From contig NZ_RWIU01000009.1 in the NCBI RefSeq assembly GCF_003944765.1, positions 115,590-179,589 on the forward strand: DNA of 64,000 nt, given 5' to 3'. Below are positions 25,085 through 34,539 of the stretch, in pieces. Numbering within the stretch: the stretch's first letter is position 1; each line of letters opens with the position of its first letter. A model generated the notes under the pieces. That model was not told where the DNA came from. It did not search any database and saw nothing but the letters and a program-made list of their open reading frames with translations. Source of the stretch: Hymenobacter perfusus (GTDB taxonomy: Bacteria; Bacteroidota; Bacteroidia; Cytophagales; Hymenobacteraceae). Made by a program: the position numbers and the translations under genes.

Positions 25085-25088
25085 CAGC

Positions 25089-25382
25089 ATGAATCCTCCT
25101 TTGTTTCACCCTGGCCAGCCCGTGGTTTGCACCAACGACGACTTTACGCTGCTGCTGGTGCAGAATCCGGTTATCCAGACGCCCAAGCGCGGCCCTATTT
25201 ACACGGTGCGGGGGCTGTACGCCACCCACCGGGGCTATGGCGTGACACTGGCGGAAATCAACAACGCGGAGGTAGCCCCCGGCTTTCCGGAGGCCAACTT
25301 TCACGAGGACCGGTTTGCCGCCGTACCGCCGGTAGAGGAAGTAAGTCTGGCGGAACTACTGGAAGAAACTGTACTTGCCTGA
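25089..25382 (+). CDS. Conserved-looking small hypothetical protein
   Basis: 97 aa from ATG 25089, no signal peptide. F-H-P-G-Q-P-V-V-C-T-N-D-D-F and P-K-R-G-P-I-Y-T-V-R-G-L-Y resemble a group of small phage or chromosomal proteins with an SH3-like beta barrel. The C-terminus is acidic. It is preceded by a TAnnTTTG box. I can name no function. Confidence 0.65.
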   Translation: MNPPLFHPGQPVVCTNDDFTLLLVQNPVIQTPKRGPIYTVRGLYATHRGYGVTLAEINNAEVAPGFPEANFHEDRFAAVPPVEEVSLAELLEETVLA

Positions 25383-25503
25383 TTGTACTGCCGCCCCGGC
25401 GCAGGCTTGGGGCAGGCAGCGCCCAAATTGCACCACGCCAGTAAACGACGGTATTCTCCGGCGGCGCACGCAACTGTACAGGGCAACGGGGGCTCTTTCC
25501 AGC

Positions 25504-26028
25504 ATGAAGCATATTTCCATACTAGGGTGCCTGTGGGCTTTAGCGGCCACGGCAGCCGTAGCGCAGACTCCTCCAGCCAGCACCAAAGTTCTCGATGAGC
25601 GGTATGGCTTCCGGGGCGTGCGGTTCGAATCGGACACCAGTGCCCTGCCGGACCGGACACTGGCGGAAGTGGGCGGCACCACCCGCTTTTACCGACGCAC
25701 CGGCGAGGTAAAGCAACTGGGGGAAGGCGAAGTATCGTCTATTCGCTACGGCTTTTATAAGGGCAAACTGGCCCTAGTCATTCTGGAAACCCGGGGCATC
25801 ACCAACAGCCGGGCCATACTGGCCGCCATACAGCAGCAATACGGCGCTGGTACCCGCAGCAGTCCGTTCCGGCAACGCTACGCCTGGAACGGCAAAGCCG
25901 TAACCATGAGCTACGATGAAAACGCGGCCAGCAACGACGCTACCATCTTCATCAGCAGCAAGAAGCTCCGCGCCCAGCAGCTGAAAGCCGAGTATGATGC
26001 CGCCAAAAAGCTGAGCCCCGGCCAATAG
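25504..26028 (+). CDS. Secreted hypothetical protein
   Basis: 174 aa from ATG 25504. Signal peptide M-K-H-I-S-I-L-G ... A-V-A-Q, cut near residue 21. The mature part opens Y-G-F-R-G-V-R-F-E-S-D-T-S, a pattern seen in Bacteroidota secreted proteins of unknown role. It ends with a helical, Lys/Ala-rich segment. The gene is convergent with the nuclease gene and separated from it by a bidirectional terminator. Confidence 0.75.
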   Translation: MKHISILGCLWALAATAAVAQTPPASTKVLDERYGFRGVRFESDTSALPDRTLAEVGGTTRFYRRTGEVKQLGEGEVSSIRYGFYKGKLALVILETRGITNSRAILAAIQQQYGAGTRSSPFRQRYAWNGKAVTMSYDENAASNDATIFISSKKLRAQQLKAEYDAAKKLSPGQ

Positions 26029-26080
26029 CCAGTCGGGAGCAGTCAGAACATCAGCGGGCGTCCAGCGTGACGGCCGGATC

Positions 26081-26137
26081 TATTGAGCACAAAAAAAGCC
26101 TTTCCAGTGCTGGAAAGGCTTTTTTTGTGTTCAATAG
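26081..26137. terminator. Bidirectional terminator between convergent genes
   Basis: A long inverted repeat with core AAAAAAAGCCTTTCCAG / CTGGAAAGGCTTTTTTT and weaker outer pairing TATTGA / TCAATA. Confidence 0.92.
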
Positions 26138-26149
26138 TTAGTTTCAACT

Positions 26150-27046
26150 CTACATCGGACCATCGTCAATGCGGCTCTCCACAGCCTGCTGCACCGCCGG
26201 CGCCACCGCCGACAGCAGGTCGTAGCCGGTGGCGGCCTCAATGGCATCCACGGTGGTGCGGTACTGCCCCCAGTTGGTGCTAATGGACTGATCGTTGGGG
26301 GTATCCACGGCAATAACGCGGGTGGCCGTATTCACGCGGGAGGCATCAGTGTCGCCGGTGGGCAGAATCACCACCACTTTCCACACGCGCATGGGTACCG
26401 TAACGCGGCCCTGGTCGAGGGTGGTTTTGTAGCCGCTGGAGCCGGTGCCGCCCGTACCGTAGCTGCCCATGATGACGTACACCTCGTTGGCACCGTTGGC
26501 GAGCTGGGCCCGGGTGAAGTTCTCCAGATTGGCCCAGGTTTGCTGGTTGTTGCGCGGGGCCTGCGGAATCATGTTGGTCATCAGGAACGTAGCCGAGTTG
26601 TCGGCCACGGTGTTGGTGCGGTCGGCCGAGGGGCAGTTGTGGCCCCTATCGAAGCCGGAGCCGCTGTAGCTGGTAGCCTGCACCTGGTACCAGCCGGTGG
26701 GCAGCGTGTTATCGGCCCGGAAATCATCCTGCCGGTCGGCACTCCCCCGGTTATCCAGGGTCAGGTGCCAGCTTACCCAGTTGGGCGTGCCCCGGTCGCG
26801 GTGGTAGCTCAGCGCGTACTGCGGCTTCAGCAGCAGGTAGTTGGTGGGTTGTTGAACATCGGCCACGGCGCCGCTGGGGTTACCCAGCGTGAGGTGCTCG
26901 GGGAGCACCACGGGTGGCGAAACAGGAGGAACGGGCGCAACCGGTGTGGGGTCGGGCGAGGAAGAACAGGAGGATACCCAGGCGGCCACAGCCAACAGCA
27001 AGGCACCACTCCCGCTCCGCCGAAGGGCAGGAAGCAGGAACAACAT
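26150..27046 (-). CDS. DNA/RNA non-specific endonuclease, lipoprotein
   Basis: 298 aa. The leader ends in a lipobox-like S-S-C-S-S-S, and a Pro/Val-rich spacer follows, suggesting a surface or periplasmic lipoprotein. The catalytic core is the beta-beta-alpha-metal nuclease fold: F-D-R-G-H-N-C-P-S-A-D-R (D-R-G-H with the general-base His), then M-T-N-M-I-P-Q-A-P-R-N-N-Q with the metal-binding Asn, as in NucA/Serratia nuclease. It cuts DNA and RNA without sequence preference, likely for nutrient scavenging or extracellular DNA turnover. No inhibitor gene is adjacent, which fits an exported enzyme. Confidence 0.93.
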   Translation of the reverse strand: MLFLLPALRRSGSGALLLAVAAWVSSCSSSPDPTPVAPVPPVSPPVVLPEHLTLGNPSGAVADVQQPTNYLLLKPQYALSYHRDRGTPNWVSWHLTLDNRGSADRQDDFRADNTLPTGWYQVQATSYSGSGFDRGHNCPSADRTNTVADNSATFLMTNMIPQAPRNNQQTWANLENFTRAQLANGANEVYVIMGSYGTGGTGSSGYKTTLDQGRVTVPMRVWKVVVILPTGDTDASRVNTATRVIAVDTPNDQSISTNWGQYRTTVDAIEAATGYDLLSAVAPAVQQAVESRIDDGPM

Positions 27047-27084
27047 GCGGCAAAGGTAGCACCCCCGGACCGCCCGACCCTACA

Positions 27085-27510
27085 TTAGTACTGACTCAGA
27101 AGCCAGCTGATAGCCGTCGGCTCTTCTTCAAAATACTGGTAGAGCATCTGATGCTGGGCGCGGGCCTGCCCCACCATATCGGTGGTAGCCAGTCGGGCAA
27201 AGACGTTATCGGCCGATAGAATGGCCCCCCAGCGGTAATGCCCCGGCCCCGTCGCCCGGGGAAACCAGTCGGTGAGCAGCCACTGCACGGTTTCCGGGGT
27301 GAAAGGCGTCAGGTGCTGCTGGTTGATGAGCATGCGCGACCAGCCCGTGCTGGTCAGCAGCACCAGGGCCTGCTCAAACACGGCGCGCACGGCAGCACCG
27401 TCGACGGAGCCGGGCAGCCACTCCAGCCGCACAAAGCCCTGGGCATCGGCCAGCAGCCGGCCAGCCGGGTTTTCGAAATAAAGAGAGGGAGGCGAAGAAG
27501 CAAAAGGCAT
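27085..27510 (-). CDS. STAS-like 141 aa protein, left member of a flanking pair
   Basis: 141 aa, no signal peptide. It opens with P-S-L-Y-F-E-N-P-A-G-R-L-L-A-D and has a G-W-S-R-M-L-I-N-Q-Q strand-turn block and a helical C-terminus. It is clearly paralogous to the protein encoded at 33940-34353. The pattern resembles STAS/SpoIIAA-like proteins common near sensor kinases in Bacteroidota, but the fold is inferred. The two paralogs sit on either side of the two-kinase and response-regulator block, which suggests a signalling role. Confidence 0.72.
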   Translation of the reverse strand: MPFASSPPSLYFENPAGRLLADAQGFVRLEWLPGSVDGAAVRAVFEQALVLLTSTGWSRMLINQQHLTPFTPETVQWLLTDWFPRATGPGHYRWGAILSADNVFARLATTDMVGQARAQHQMLYQYFEEEPTAISWLLSQY

Positions 27511-27741
27511 AGAGGCAGGACGGAGCCGCCAGCTGCGGGAAAGAGTTCTGCTCCGGAACAGGAAGAGGAAAAGCGGGCGTTCTTAGCCCGCAAATATAAC
27601 GCACCATCAGGCATAAGACCAGTTTAATTCCTGTATAATACCATCTATTTATCCACCCCGGCACCGGGGTGGCGGCTGGTGGCGGAGGCAGCCACCCTGG
27701 CCATTGTAGGCAGAAAACGATTCCCTTGCGTACATTTCCTC

Positions 27742-29799
27742 ATGATTTACCGCTTTTGGGCAGGTATACTAGCCCTGTTGCTGCTTCGGGCCTTACCCGC
27801 CGGAGCCCAAAGCCCGCAAACCCGCCCGCTGCAACGCGCCCTGGCCCAGGCCACTATCGATACCAGCCGGGTGCTGCTGCTGGCTGATCTGGCCGCTACC
27901 TATCGGTACTCCCGCTTCGATTCGGTGCAGTGGTACGCCCAGCGGGGGCTGGTGCTGGCCCGGCGGATCGGATATCCCAAAGGTGAGGGCCGCTGCCTCT
28001 CGCGCATGGCCATTCTGCTGGGCGAGCGGGGCAATCTGCCGCAGGCTTTGCGCGTGGATCTGCAGGCCCTGCGGCTCAACCAGGCCAGCCACGATACGGA
28101 AGGCACAGCCCGCACCCTCAACCAGACCGGCCTGCTGTACTTTGCCCTGGATGACTACCGGCCGGCCCTGCAGTACTTCTTTCAGGCCCTGCACCTCTAT
28201 GAGCAGGCCCGCACCCGCGACACGTCCCAGCTCATCAGCGTAATCACCAACCTGGGCGCCAGCTACGAGGGCCTGCACCGGTATGATTCGGCGGCTTTTT
28301 TCCTGAACCAGGCCTGGGCGTTTACGGCCCGCTCCCGCTCGGTACACCAGAGCTGCTGGGGCAACCCGGCCCCCTACGTGCTGCGCGAAATCGGGCTGCT
28401 GCAGCTGGCTCAGGGCCACCGGGAAGCGGCCCTCTCGTTTTACCGGCGCAGTGCGCGGGCCTCCCTGCCCGAAAATGATCAGCGCAGTGCCAGCCGGGCC
28501 TACCAGTACATAGCGGAGCTCTACCAGGCCCGCCACCAGACTGATTCCAGCATCTACTACGCGCGCAAGGCGCTGGCCCTGGCCCGGCCCCTTCCCTTTG
28601 TGGTGGGGGTAATGCGCAACAGCACGTTGCTCACCCAGGCCTTCGAGGCCCGCCGCCAGCCTGATAGTACGCTCCGGTACATGCGCGTGATGCTCACGGC
28701 CCAGGACAGCCTCCATAACCCCCGCCGCATCAAGCAGCTGGATGCCATTGGGTTTGCGGAACAGCAGCGCCTGCAGGAGCTGGAAACGGAGCGGGCCCAC
28801 CTCACGGAGCGGCTGCGCACGGCGGCGTTGCTGACTGGGCTGGGCGGGCTGCTGCTGGTGTCGTTGCTGCTGTGGCGCAACAACCGGCAGCAGCAGCGGG
28901 CCAACCGGGAGCTGCGGGAGCTGCACGAGCAGGTCAGCCAGCAGGCCCGGGAGCTGACCGCCCAGCGCGACAGCCTGGCCCGGACGCTGCAGGAGCTTAA
29001 AATTGCCCAGAGCCAGCTGGTGCTCCGCGAGAAAATGGCCAGCCTGGGTGAGCTAATGGCCGGCGTGGCGCACGAAATTCAGAACCCGGTGAACTGCGTG
29101 CGCAAGTTTGCGGCCATCAGCGTGGAGCTGTGCGAGGACGTGCGCCAGGAGCTCAGCCGGCTCACCTTGCCGCCGCACGAGCAGGAAATAGTGGATGAGA
29201 TGCTGCAGAACCTGGGCCAGAACCAGACGAAAATCATGCACCACGGGTACCGGGCCGAGTCCATTGTGCGCGGCATGCTGGAATACTCGCAGGAAGGCAG
29301 CGGCCCCCGGCAGGTAACCGACCTGAACGTGCTGGCCGAGGAGTACCTGCGGCTGACGTACCACGACCTGCGCGCCAAAAACCGCTACTTCAATGCCGCC
29401 CTGCTCCTGCGCCTCGACCCGACAATGGAGCGCGTTAATGTGGTGCGCCAGGATATCGGGCGGGCACTGGTAGGCATATTCAGCGCGGCCCTGCAGGCCG
29501 TGCAGCACCGTCAGGCAGAAGCCGATGAAGACTACGTGCCACAGGTTGAGCTTAGCACGCAGTATACGGCGGCGCAGCTGGAAATCCGGGTGCAGGACAA
29601 TGGCCCGGGCCTTACCCCTGAGGCACTTGCCACCCTGTTCCAGCGCTTCCCGGCGGGTCCGGATGCCAGCCTAGTGGGCCTAGGCCTAGCCCTCAGCCAC
29701 GACCTCATCACGAAGGGCCACGGCGGCCTGCTCACTGCTACCAGCCAGCCCGGTCGGGGCACGCAATATACCATTACGCTGCCGGTAACGGCCCAGTAA
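27742..29799 (+). CDS. TPR-containing sensor histidine kinase
   Basis: 685 aa from ATG 27742. A signal peptide (to A-G-A-Q-S) leads a periplasmic array of tetratricopeptide repeats to about residue 340. One transmembrane helix follows near residues 370-395 (L-L-T-G-L-G-G-L-L-L-V-S-L-L-L-W). A coiled coil, then the HisKA region with H-box G-V-A-H-E-I-Q-N-P-V-N (His about 444), and a HATPase domain with D-N-G-P-G-L and G-L-G-L-A-L-S complete it. The ligand is unknown. It starts the rightward kinase-kinase-regulator block. Confidence 0.92.
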   Translation: MIYRFWAGILALLLLRALPAGAQSPQTRPLQRALAQATIDTSRVLLLADLAATYRYSRFDSVQWYAQRGLVLARRIGYPKGEGRCLSRMAILLGERGNLPQALRVDLQALRLNQASHDTEGTARTLNQTGLLYFALDDYRPALQYFFQALHLYEQARTRDTSQLISVITNLGASYEGLHRYDSAAFFLNQAWAFTARSRSVHQSCWGNPAPYVLREIGLLQLAQGHREAALSFYRRSARASLPENDQRSASRAYQYIAELYQARHQTDSSIYYARKALALARPLPFVVGVMRNSTLLTQAFEARRQPDSTLRYMRVMLTAQDSLHNPRRIKQLDAIGFAEQQRLQELETERAHLTERLRTAALLTGLGGLLLVSLLLWRNNRQQQRANRELRELHEQVSQQARELTAQRDSLARTLQELKIAQSQLVLREKMASLGELMAGVAHEIQNPVNCVRKFAAISVELCEDVRQELSRLTLPPHEQEIVDEMLQNLGQNQTKIMHHGYRAESIVRGMLEYSQEGSGPRQVTDLNVLAEEYLRLTYHDLRAKNRYFNAALLLRLDPTMERVNVVRQDIGRALVGIFSAALQAVQHRQAEADEDYVPQVELSTQYTAAQLEIRVQDNGPGLTPEALATLFQRFPAGPDASLVGLGLALSHDLITKGHGGLLTATSQPGRGTQYTITLPVTAQ

Positions 29800-30099
29800 C
29801 TGACCGGCGGCCAGGAAACGGCGCGGCATGCGCCCGGCACTACGGAAAAGGCCTATCTTACGCTCCTGTCTGCGGCCTTCTCTATTCTATACCCCGATGC
29901 CTGATCTACCCGCTTCCACGGTTGTCGAGTTACTCAGCAGGCCGCCGTACTGGAAGTACTCCCGGCCCCCGGCCGGGCCGGCTGGTTGAGTTTGCGCTCA
30001 GCGCCGCTCCCGGCTTTCGGTTTTCCCCGGCCAATTCCCTCTTTTCCGCGCAGGTATCGTTTATTGGCGGCCTGCTTTGGCTTACCGGCTTCTTCTCGC
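29800..30099. other. Spacer with relic of an N-terminus before the PAS kinase
   Basis: 300 bp. From ATG 29898 a frame reads M-P-D-L-P-A-S-T-V-V-E; one base shift later the next frame reads T-Q-Q-A-A-V-L-E-V-L-P-A-P. Together these look like the start of a PAS-kinase-type protein, broken by a one-base change and fading out after about 27 codons. Nothing else is coding-like. Confidence 0.4.
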
Positions 30100-33000
30100 G
30101 TGTCCTCTACTGCTTCCCTGCTTTCCGTCTTCAATGCGCTGCCCGACGCGACTCTGCTGCTGACGGCGGAGCTGCGCATTGAGGCGGCCAGCGACGCGTA
30201 TCTGGCCGCCACGCTGGCCCGGCGCGAGGTCATTGTTGGCCGGCTCATCTTCGAGGCTTTTCCTGATAACCCGGCCACGCCCGAAACCCGGGCCGTGCAT
30301 AATCTGCGGGCCTCCCTGAAGCAGGTGCTGGCCACCGGTCAGGCGCATACCATGGCCCGGCAGCGCTACGACGTGCCCGACCCCGCCCGCCCGGGACAGT
30401 TTGTGGAGCGTTACTGGCTGCCGCGCAACACGCCGGTGCTCGACGGGCAGGGCCGCGTGAGCCACCTTCTGCACACGATAACCGACGTCACTCCCGGCGC
30501 AGAGAGCGAGGCCTGGCAGCGGGCGACATATGACGAGCTGCTGGCTACCCGGCAGCAGCTGCGGCAACTCAACCGGGAGCTGGAAAGCCGTGTGCAGGAG
30601 CGCACCCACGCACTGGAACAGACCCGGCAGGAGGCCGGCCGGCAGCGGCAGCGCCTGGAAAACCTGCTCCTGCAGGCCCCGGCCGCCATTTGCATCCTCA
30701 ACGGCCCGGAGCTGGTGTATGAGCTGGTGAACCCCGTGTACCAGCAGCTGTTTCCCGGCCGGCGGCTGCTGGGCTATCCGGTACTGGAAGCGCTGCCCGA
30801 GCTACGGAACCAGCCCATCTGGCACACGCTGCAGCAGGTGTACCACACGGGCCAGGCCCACACGGAAAGCGAAGTGCTCGTGCAGGTGGCCCCGCACGAA
30901 GGCAGTGCGCTGCAGGATTTCTATTTCAACTACCTCTTCCAGAGTCGCACCGATGAAAACGGCCACGTCGACGGCGTGGTGGTCTTTGCTTTCGACATTA
31001 CCCAGCAGGTACGGGTCCAGCGGTCCAGCGCCGCTGCCGCCCATCAGCTGCGCCTGCTGACCGACGCGCTGCCCGTGCTCATTGGCTACCTGGACCAGCA
31101 GGAACGGTACCAGTTTGCCAACCACGCCTATCAGGCGTGGTTTAACCAGGAGCCGGAGAAGCTGCTGGGCCGGCCCGTGCGCGAGGTTATCGGGGAGCAG
31201 GCCTACGCCGGGGTGCAGCACTACATCAGACGCGCCCTGGCCGGTGAACAGCTGAGCTTCACCGCCCGCATGCCCTACCGCGAAGGCTTCATCAAACATA
31301 TCCGCACCAGCTACGTGCCCGATATCCAGGGCCAGGAAGTTGCTGGCTTTTACACGCTGGTGTCCGACGTGACGCCGGAGGTGCTGGCCCACGAGCAGGT
31401 ACAGACCCTTAACGAAGAGCTAGCCGCTTCGAATGAGGAGCTGCGTCTTCAGCACGCCGAGCTGGCGCACACGCAGCAGGCGCTGCTGGAAGCGGCGCAA
31501 CGCCGCGCTGAGGAGCGCGAAACCTTTTACCAGATATTCGAGCAGACGCCGGCCCTGATTGCCCTGCTGCGGGGCGCGGAGCACCGGTTCGAGTATGTGA
31601 ACCAAGCCTACCAGGGCCTCTTTCCCGGGCGCCGGCTGGTGGGCCTGACCCTGGCCGAGGCCCTGCCCGAAACGGTGGAACAGGGCTTTCAGGCCCTCAT
31701 GGACAAGGTGTACCAGACGGGGGAAACCTACTACGGCAACGAGCTGCTGCTGCGCCTGGAGCAGCCCGCCGGCCAGCCCCCCCAGGATATGTACTTCACC
31801 TTCACCTACCAGGCGTACCGGGAGAAGGGAGTACTGGCCGGCGTTTCCATTTTCGCCTTTGAGGTGACCGGACAGGTGCAGGCCCGCCGGCAGCGCGAGG
31901 CGGAGCATCTGCGTCTGCTGGGTTTGTTTGCGCAGGCCCCGGCCGGCATCTGCATTCTGGCCGGGCCCGAGCTGGTGTATGAATTTGTTAACCCGGCCTA
32001 TCAGCTGCTGCTGCCGGGGCGGGAGCTGCCGGGCCGCTCTATTTTTGCGGCGGTACCCGAAATCCAGGGCACCACTGCTGAGGCCATCATGCGCCATGTG
32101 TACACCTCGGGCCAGGCCCACGAAGAGCAGGCCCTGCTGATTCCCCTGAAACGACCCGGAGACGGCGTGCTGGAAAACCGCTATTTTACCTTCGTATACC
32201 AGGCCCGTCGCAATGAGCAGGAGCAAATAGACGGCCTGCTGGGATTCGTCTTCGAAGTCACGGCCCAGATTCAGGTTACCGAGGCCCTGCGGGAAAGTGA
32301 GACCCGGTTTCGCATCATGGCCGACGCGGCGCCCAACCAGGTATGGGCCGTGCGGCCGGACTCGACCCTGCACTACGCGAACCAGGCATTTCTGGACTTT
32401 GTAGGCGTGAGTCTGGAGCAGTACACGGCTACCGGATGGGCCGCCTTTATTCCGCCCGAGGAGCTCGAACAGGCCCAGCTCACGCTGGAAACAGCCATCC
32501 GGACCCGCTCCTTATACATGCTGGAGCACCGCATGCGCCGCCACGACGGCCAGTACCGCTGGCTGCTGGCGCAGGGTGCGCCCAGTTTCTACCCCAACGG
32601 CGAGCTGTACGGCTACGTAGGTTCCGCCATCGACATCACCGAGCTCAAGCAGACCAACCAGCAGCTCACCCGCACCAATCAGGACCTCGACAACTTCGTG
32701 TACGCGGCCAGCCACGACCTCAAGCAGCCCGTCAACAACCTGGCCGGCCTGTTTGAGGAGATGCACCGCAGCAGCACCTTTCCCGATCCGGCGGAGGAGC
32801 AGCTGCTCGTACCCCTGATCCACGAAGCCCTGCAGCAGCTGAGCAGCACCATCGACGATCTGGCGGCCCTGGGCCAGGCCCAGCAGACCCGCGTCATGCC
32901 CACGGAGTTGGTTTCGCTGGCCGACCTCACGGAGGAAGTCCTCAATACGCTGGAGCCACAGGTGCGCGCCGCCCGCGCCCGCATCACCACTGATTTCGCG

Positions 33001-33354
33001 GCCCGGCCGGCCTTGTCCTTTGCCCGCGCCAACCTGCGTACCATCCTGCTCAACCTGGTGGGCAACTCGCTCAAATACGCCGACCCCGCGCGCCCCGCCC
33101 GTATTCACGTATCCGTGTGGGTGGAGCAGAACCAGCCGGTGCTGATGGTGGAAGATAACGGCCTGGGCTTCGACGCGGCCCGGCACGGAGCCGGGCTGTT
33201 TCACCTGTTTCAGCGCCTGCACACGCACACGGCCGGCACCGGCGTGGGGCTGTACCTGGTACACCGCATTGTGCAGGCCAACGGCGGCACCGTTGAAGTA
33301 GACAGTCAGTCGGGCGAGGGAGCCACGTTCCGGATCCGCTTCGGGGCAGCCTGA
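30100..33354 (+). CDS. Multi-PAS soluble sensor histidine kinase
   Basis: About 1084 aa from GTG 30100, where the PAS pattern (L-L-S-V-F-N-A-L-P-D-A-T-L-L-L-T) begins; the TTG at 29986 would add unlikely sequence. At least five PAS/PAC units follow in tandem. Several open with A-P-A-x-I-C-I-L-x-G-P-E-L-V-Y-E-x-V-N-P-x-Y-Q, evidence of internal duplication. A coiled coil links to the HisKA helix (A-S-H-D-L-K-Q-P-V-N-N, His about 872) and a HATPase with E-D-N-G-L-G-F-D and G-T-G-V-G-L-Y-L-V. No membrane segment is seen, so it is cytosolic. It probably signals through the regulator 133 bp downstream. Confidence 0.92.
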   Translation: MSSTASLLSVFNALPDATLLLTAELRIEAASDAYLAATLARREVIVGRLIFEAFPDNPATPETRAVHNLRASLKQVLATGQAHTMARQRYDVPDPARPGQFVERYWLPRNTPVLDGQGRVSHLLHTITDVTPGAESEAWQRATYDELLATRQQLRQLNRELESRVQERTHALEQTRQEAGRQRQRLENLLLQAPAAICILNGPELVYELVNPVYQQLFPGRRLLGYPVLEALPELRNQPIWHTLQQVYHTGQAHTESEVLVQVAPHEGSALQDFYFNYLFQSRTDENGHVDGVVVFAFDITQQVRVQRSSAAAAHQLRLLTDALPVLIGYLDQQERYQFANHAYQAWFNQEPEKLLGRPVREVIGEQAYAGVQHYIRRALAGEQLSFTARMPYREGFIKHIRTSYVPDIQGQEVAGFYTLVSDVTPEVLAHEQVQTLNEELAASNEELRLQHAELAHTQQALLEAAQRRAEERETFYQIFEQTPALIALLRGAEHRFEYVNQAYQGLFPGRRLVGLTLAEALPETVEQGFQALMDKVYQTGETYYGNELLLRLEQPAGQPPQDMYFTFTYQAYREKGVLAGVSIFAFEVTGQVQARRQREAEHLRLLGLFAQAPAGICILAGPELVYEFVNPAYQLLLPGRELPGRSIFAAVPEIQGTTAEAIMRHVYTSGQAHEEQALLIPLKRPGDGVLENRYFTFVYQARRNEQEQIDGLLGFVFEVTAQIQVTEALRESETRFRIMADAAPNQVWAVRPDSTLHYANQAFLDFVGVSLEQYTATGWAAFIPPEELEQAQLTLETAIRTRSLYMLEHRMRRHDGQYRWLLAQGAPSFYPNGELYGYVGSAIDITELKQTNQQLTRTNQDLDNFVYAASHDLKQPVNNLAGLFEEMHRSSTFPDPAEEQLLVPLIHEALQQLSSTIDDLAALGQAQQTRVMPTELVSLADLTEEVLNTLEPQVRAARARITTDFAARPALSFARANLRTILLNLVGNSLKYADPARPARIHVSVWVEQNQPVLMVEDNGLGFDAARHGAGLFHLFQRLHTHTAGTGVGLYLVHRIVQANGGTVEVDSQSGEGATFRIRFGAA

Positions 33355-33487
33355 GCAGCCGGTTGCCCGTTCCTATGCGTATGCCGGAGCCGGAACCCAC
33401 CGGCCCCGGCACTACTTTTTTCGTATAGCTGCCCCAGGCCGCCGAAATACCCGCCGCTTAGCTCCTTCCCCAGCAGCCTTCTTGCCC

Positions 33488-33904
33488 ATGCCCCCGATTT
33501 CCTGCACCCTGCTCGTCGATGATGACGACACCACCAACTACCTCAACCAGCGGCTGCTGCAGCGCATGGCCGTTACTGATACGGTATTGGTAGCCGGCAA
33601 TGGCCAGGAAGCCCTGGACCTGCTGCACACGCACTGCGAGCAGGCGGCATCCCCCACCTGCCCGACCCTTATTCTGCTGGATATGAAGATGCCGCGCATG
33701 AATGGCTTTGAGTTTCTGCGGGCGTATGCCCGGCGCCCGCCTCTGCAGAACCCGGCCGTGGTTATTATTATGCTCACTACCTCTCTCAATGCCCAGGATG
33801 TGGCCCGAATGCAGGATTTGCCCATTGCCGGTTTCCTGACCAAACCACTTACCCGGGACAAAATTGAGCATATCCTCCACGAGCACTTTACCCCTCCGTT
33901 GTAG
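33488..33904 (+). CDS. Single-domain response regulator
   Basis: 138 aa, receiver domain only. Acidic pocket D-D-D-D at residues 11-14, phospho-acceptor D65 in L-I-L-L-D-M-K-M-P-R-M-N-G, and the conserved Lys in F-L-T-K-P-L-T. Without an output domain it would act in a phosphorelay or by protein contact (CheY- or Rcp1-like). It lies directly after the multi-PAS kinase, the natural partner. Confidence 0.94.
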   Translation: MPPISCTLLVDDDDTTNYLNQRLLQRMAVTDTVLVAGNGQEALDLLHTHCEQAASPTCPTLILLDMKMPRMNGFEFLRAYARRPPLQNPAVVIIMLTTSLNAQDVARMQDLPIAGFLTKPLTRDKIEHILHEHFTPPL

Positions 33905-33939
33905 GCGGCCATCTTTTCGGACGGAGCTGCCGGCGGCCT

Positions 33940-34353
33940 TTATTGCTGCCACAGCCAGGCCACGGCGGCCGCCTCCTCAGTAAAAGTGCGGTACACCAGC
34001 GGCAGCCCTTGCACCGAGGTAGTCACGTAGGCCGTGGCCAGACGCGTAAATACATCCTCCGACACTACGATTGCCCCAAAACGGTAACCACCTTCGGTTG
34101 CGGCCCGGGGTAGCCACTGCTGCACAATCCACTGCTGCTCCGCCGTGGAAAAAGCCCGCATCTGCCGTTGATCAATGAGGATGCGGTGCCAGCCGTGGCG
34201 GCGAAGCGCCTGCACCATATGGTTAAACAGCGCGCGAAACGTAAGTTCATCCCGTTCCTGCGCGCTCCAGTGGGCACGCAGGAAGCCAGCCGGGTCTTCG
34301 AGCAGGCGGCCGGCTTTGTTTTCAAAATACAGCGTTGGCAGGGGTATTCGCAT
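33940..34353 (-). CDS. STAS-like protein, right member of a flanking pair
   Basis: 137 aa from ATG 34353 (ATG 34365 would add four residues). It opens P-T-L-Y-F-E-N-K-A-G-R-L-L-E-D and shows a G-W-H-R-I-L-I-D-Q-R-Q-M block, W-L-P-R-A, and R-F-G-A-I. Each matches a block of the 27085-27510 protein. No signal peptide or membrane segment. It is convergent with the response regulator, whose stop is 36 bp away. Confidence 0.72.
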   Translation of the reverse strand: MRIPLPTLYFENKAGRLLEDPAGFLRAHWSAQERDELTFRALFNHMVQALRRHGWHRILIDQRQMRAFSTAEQQWIVQQWLPRAATEGGYRFGAIVVSEDVFTRLATAYVTTSVQGLPLVYRTFTEEAAAVAWLWQQ

Positions 34354-34424
34354 AGGACAGGGCACCGTGCAAGTACCACCAATGCCCGGCCATTGTTCAG
34401 CCCACCCACATCATTCCGATAACC

Positions 34425-34452
34425 AACCCTTCCAAAACGGAAGGGTTTTTCG
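34425..34452. terminator. Terminator-like hairpin
   Basis: AACCCTTCC / GGAAGGGTT with a 5-base loop and a following T run on the plus strand. It lies upstream of the leftward STAS-like gene, so it more likely insulates the 34592 operon from read-through. Confidence 0.75.
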
Positions 34453-34539
34453 TTTTGCACCGGCTATTTCACCCCATTAATTATTTACATACAATTCATA
34501 ATCAATAGCATATCACACAAAATACAGTTTTGTGGAAAG

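Noticed and set aside
29986..30099. TTG 29986 as start of the multi-PAS kinase
   Set aside because: The added 38 residues are Pro/Arg-rich and unlike PAS kinases; GTG 30100 lies just before the PAS pattern.
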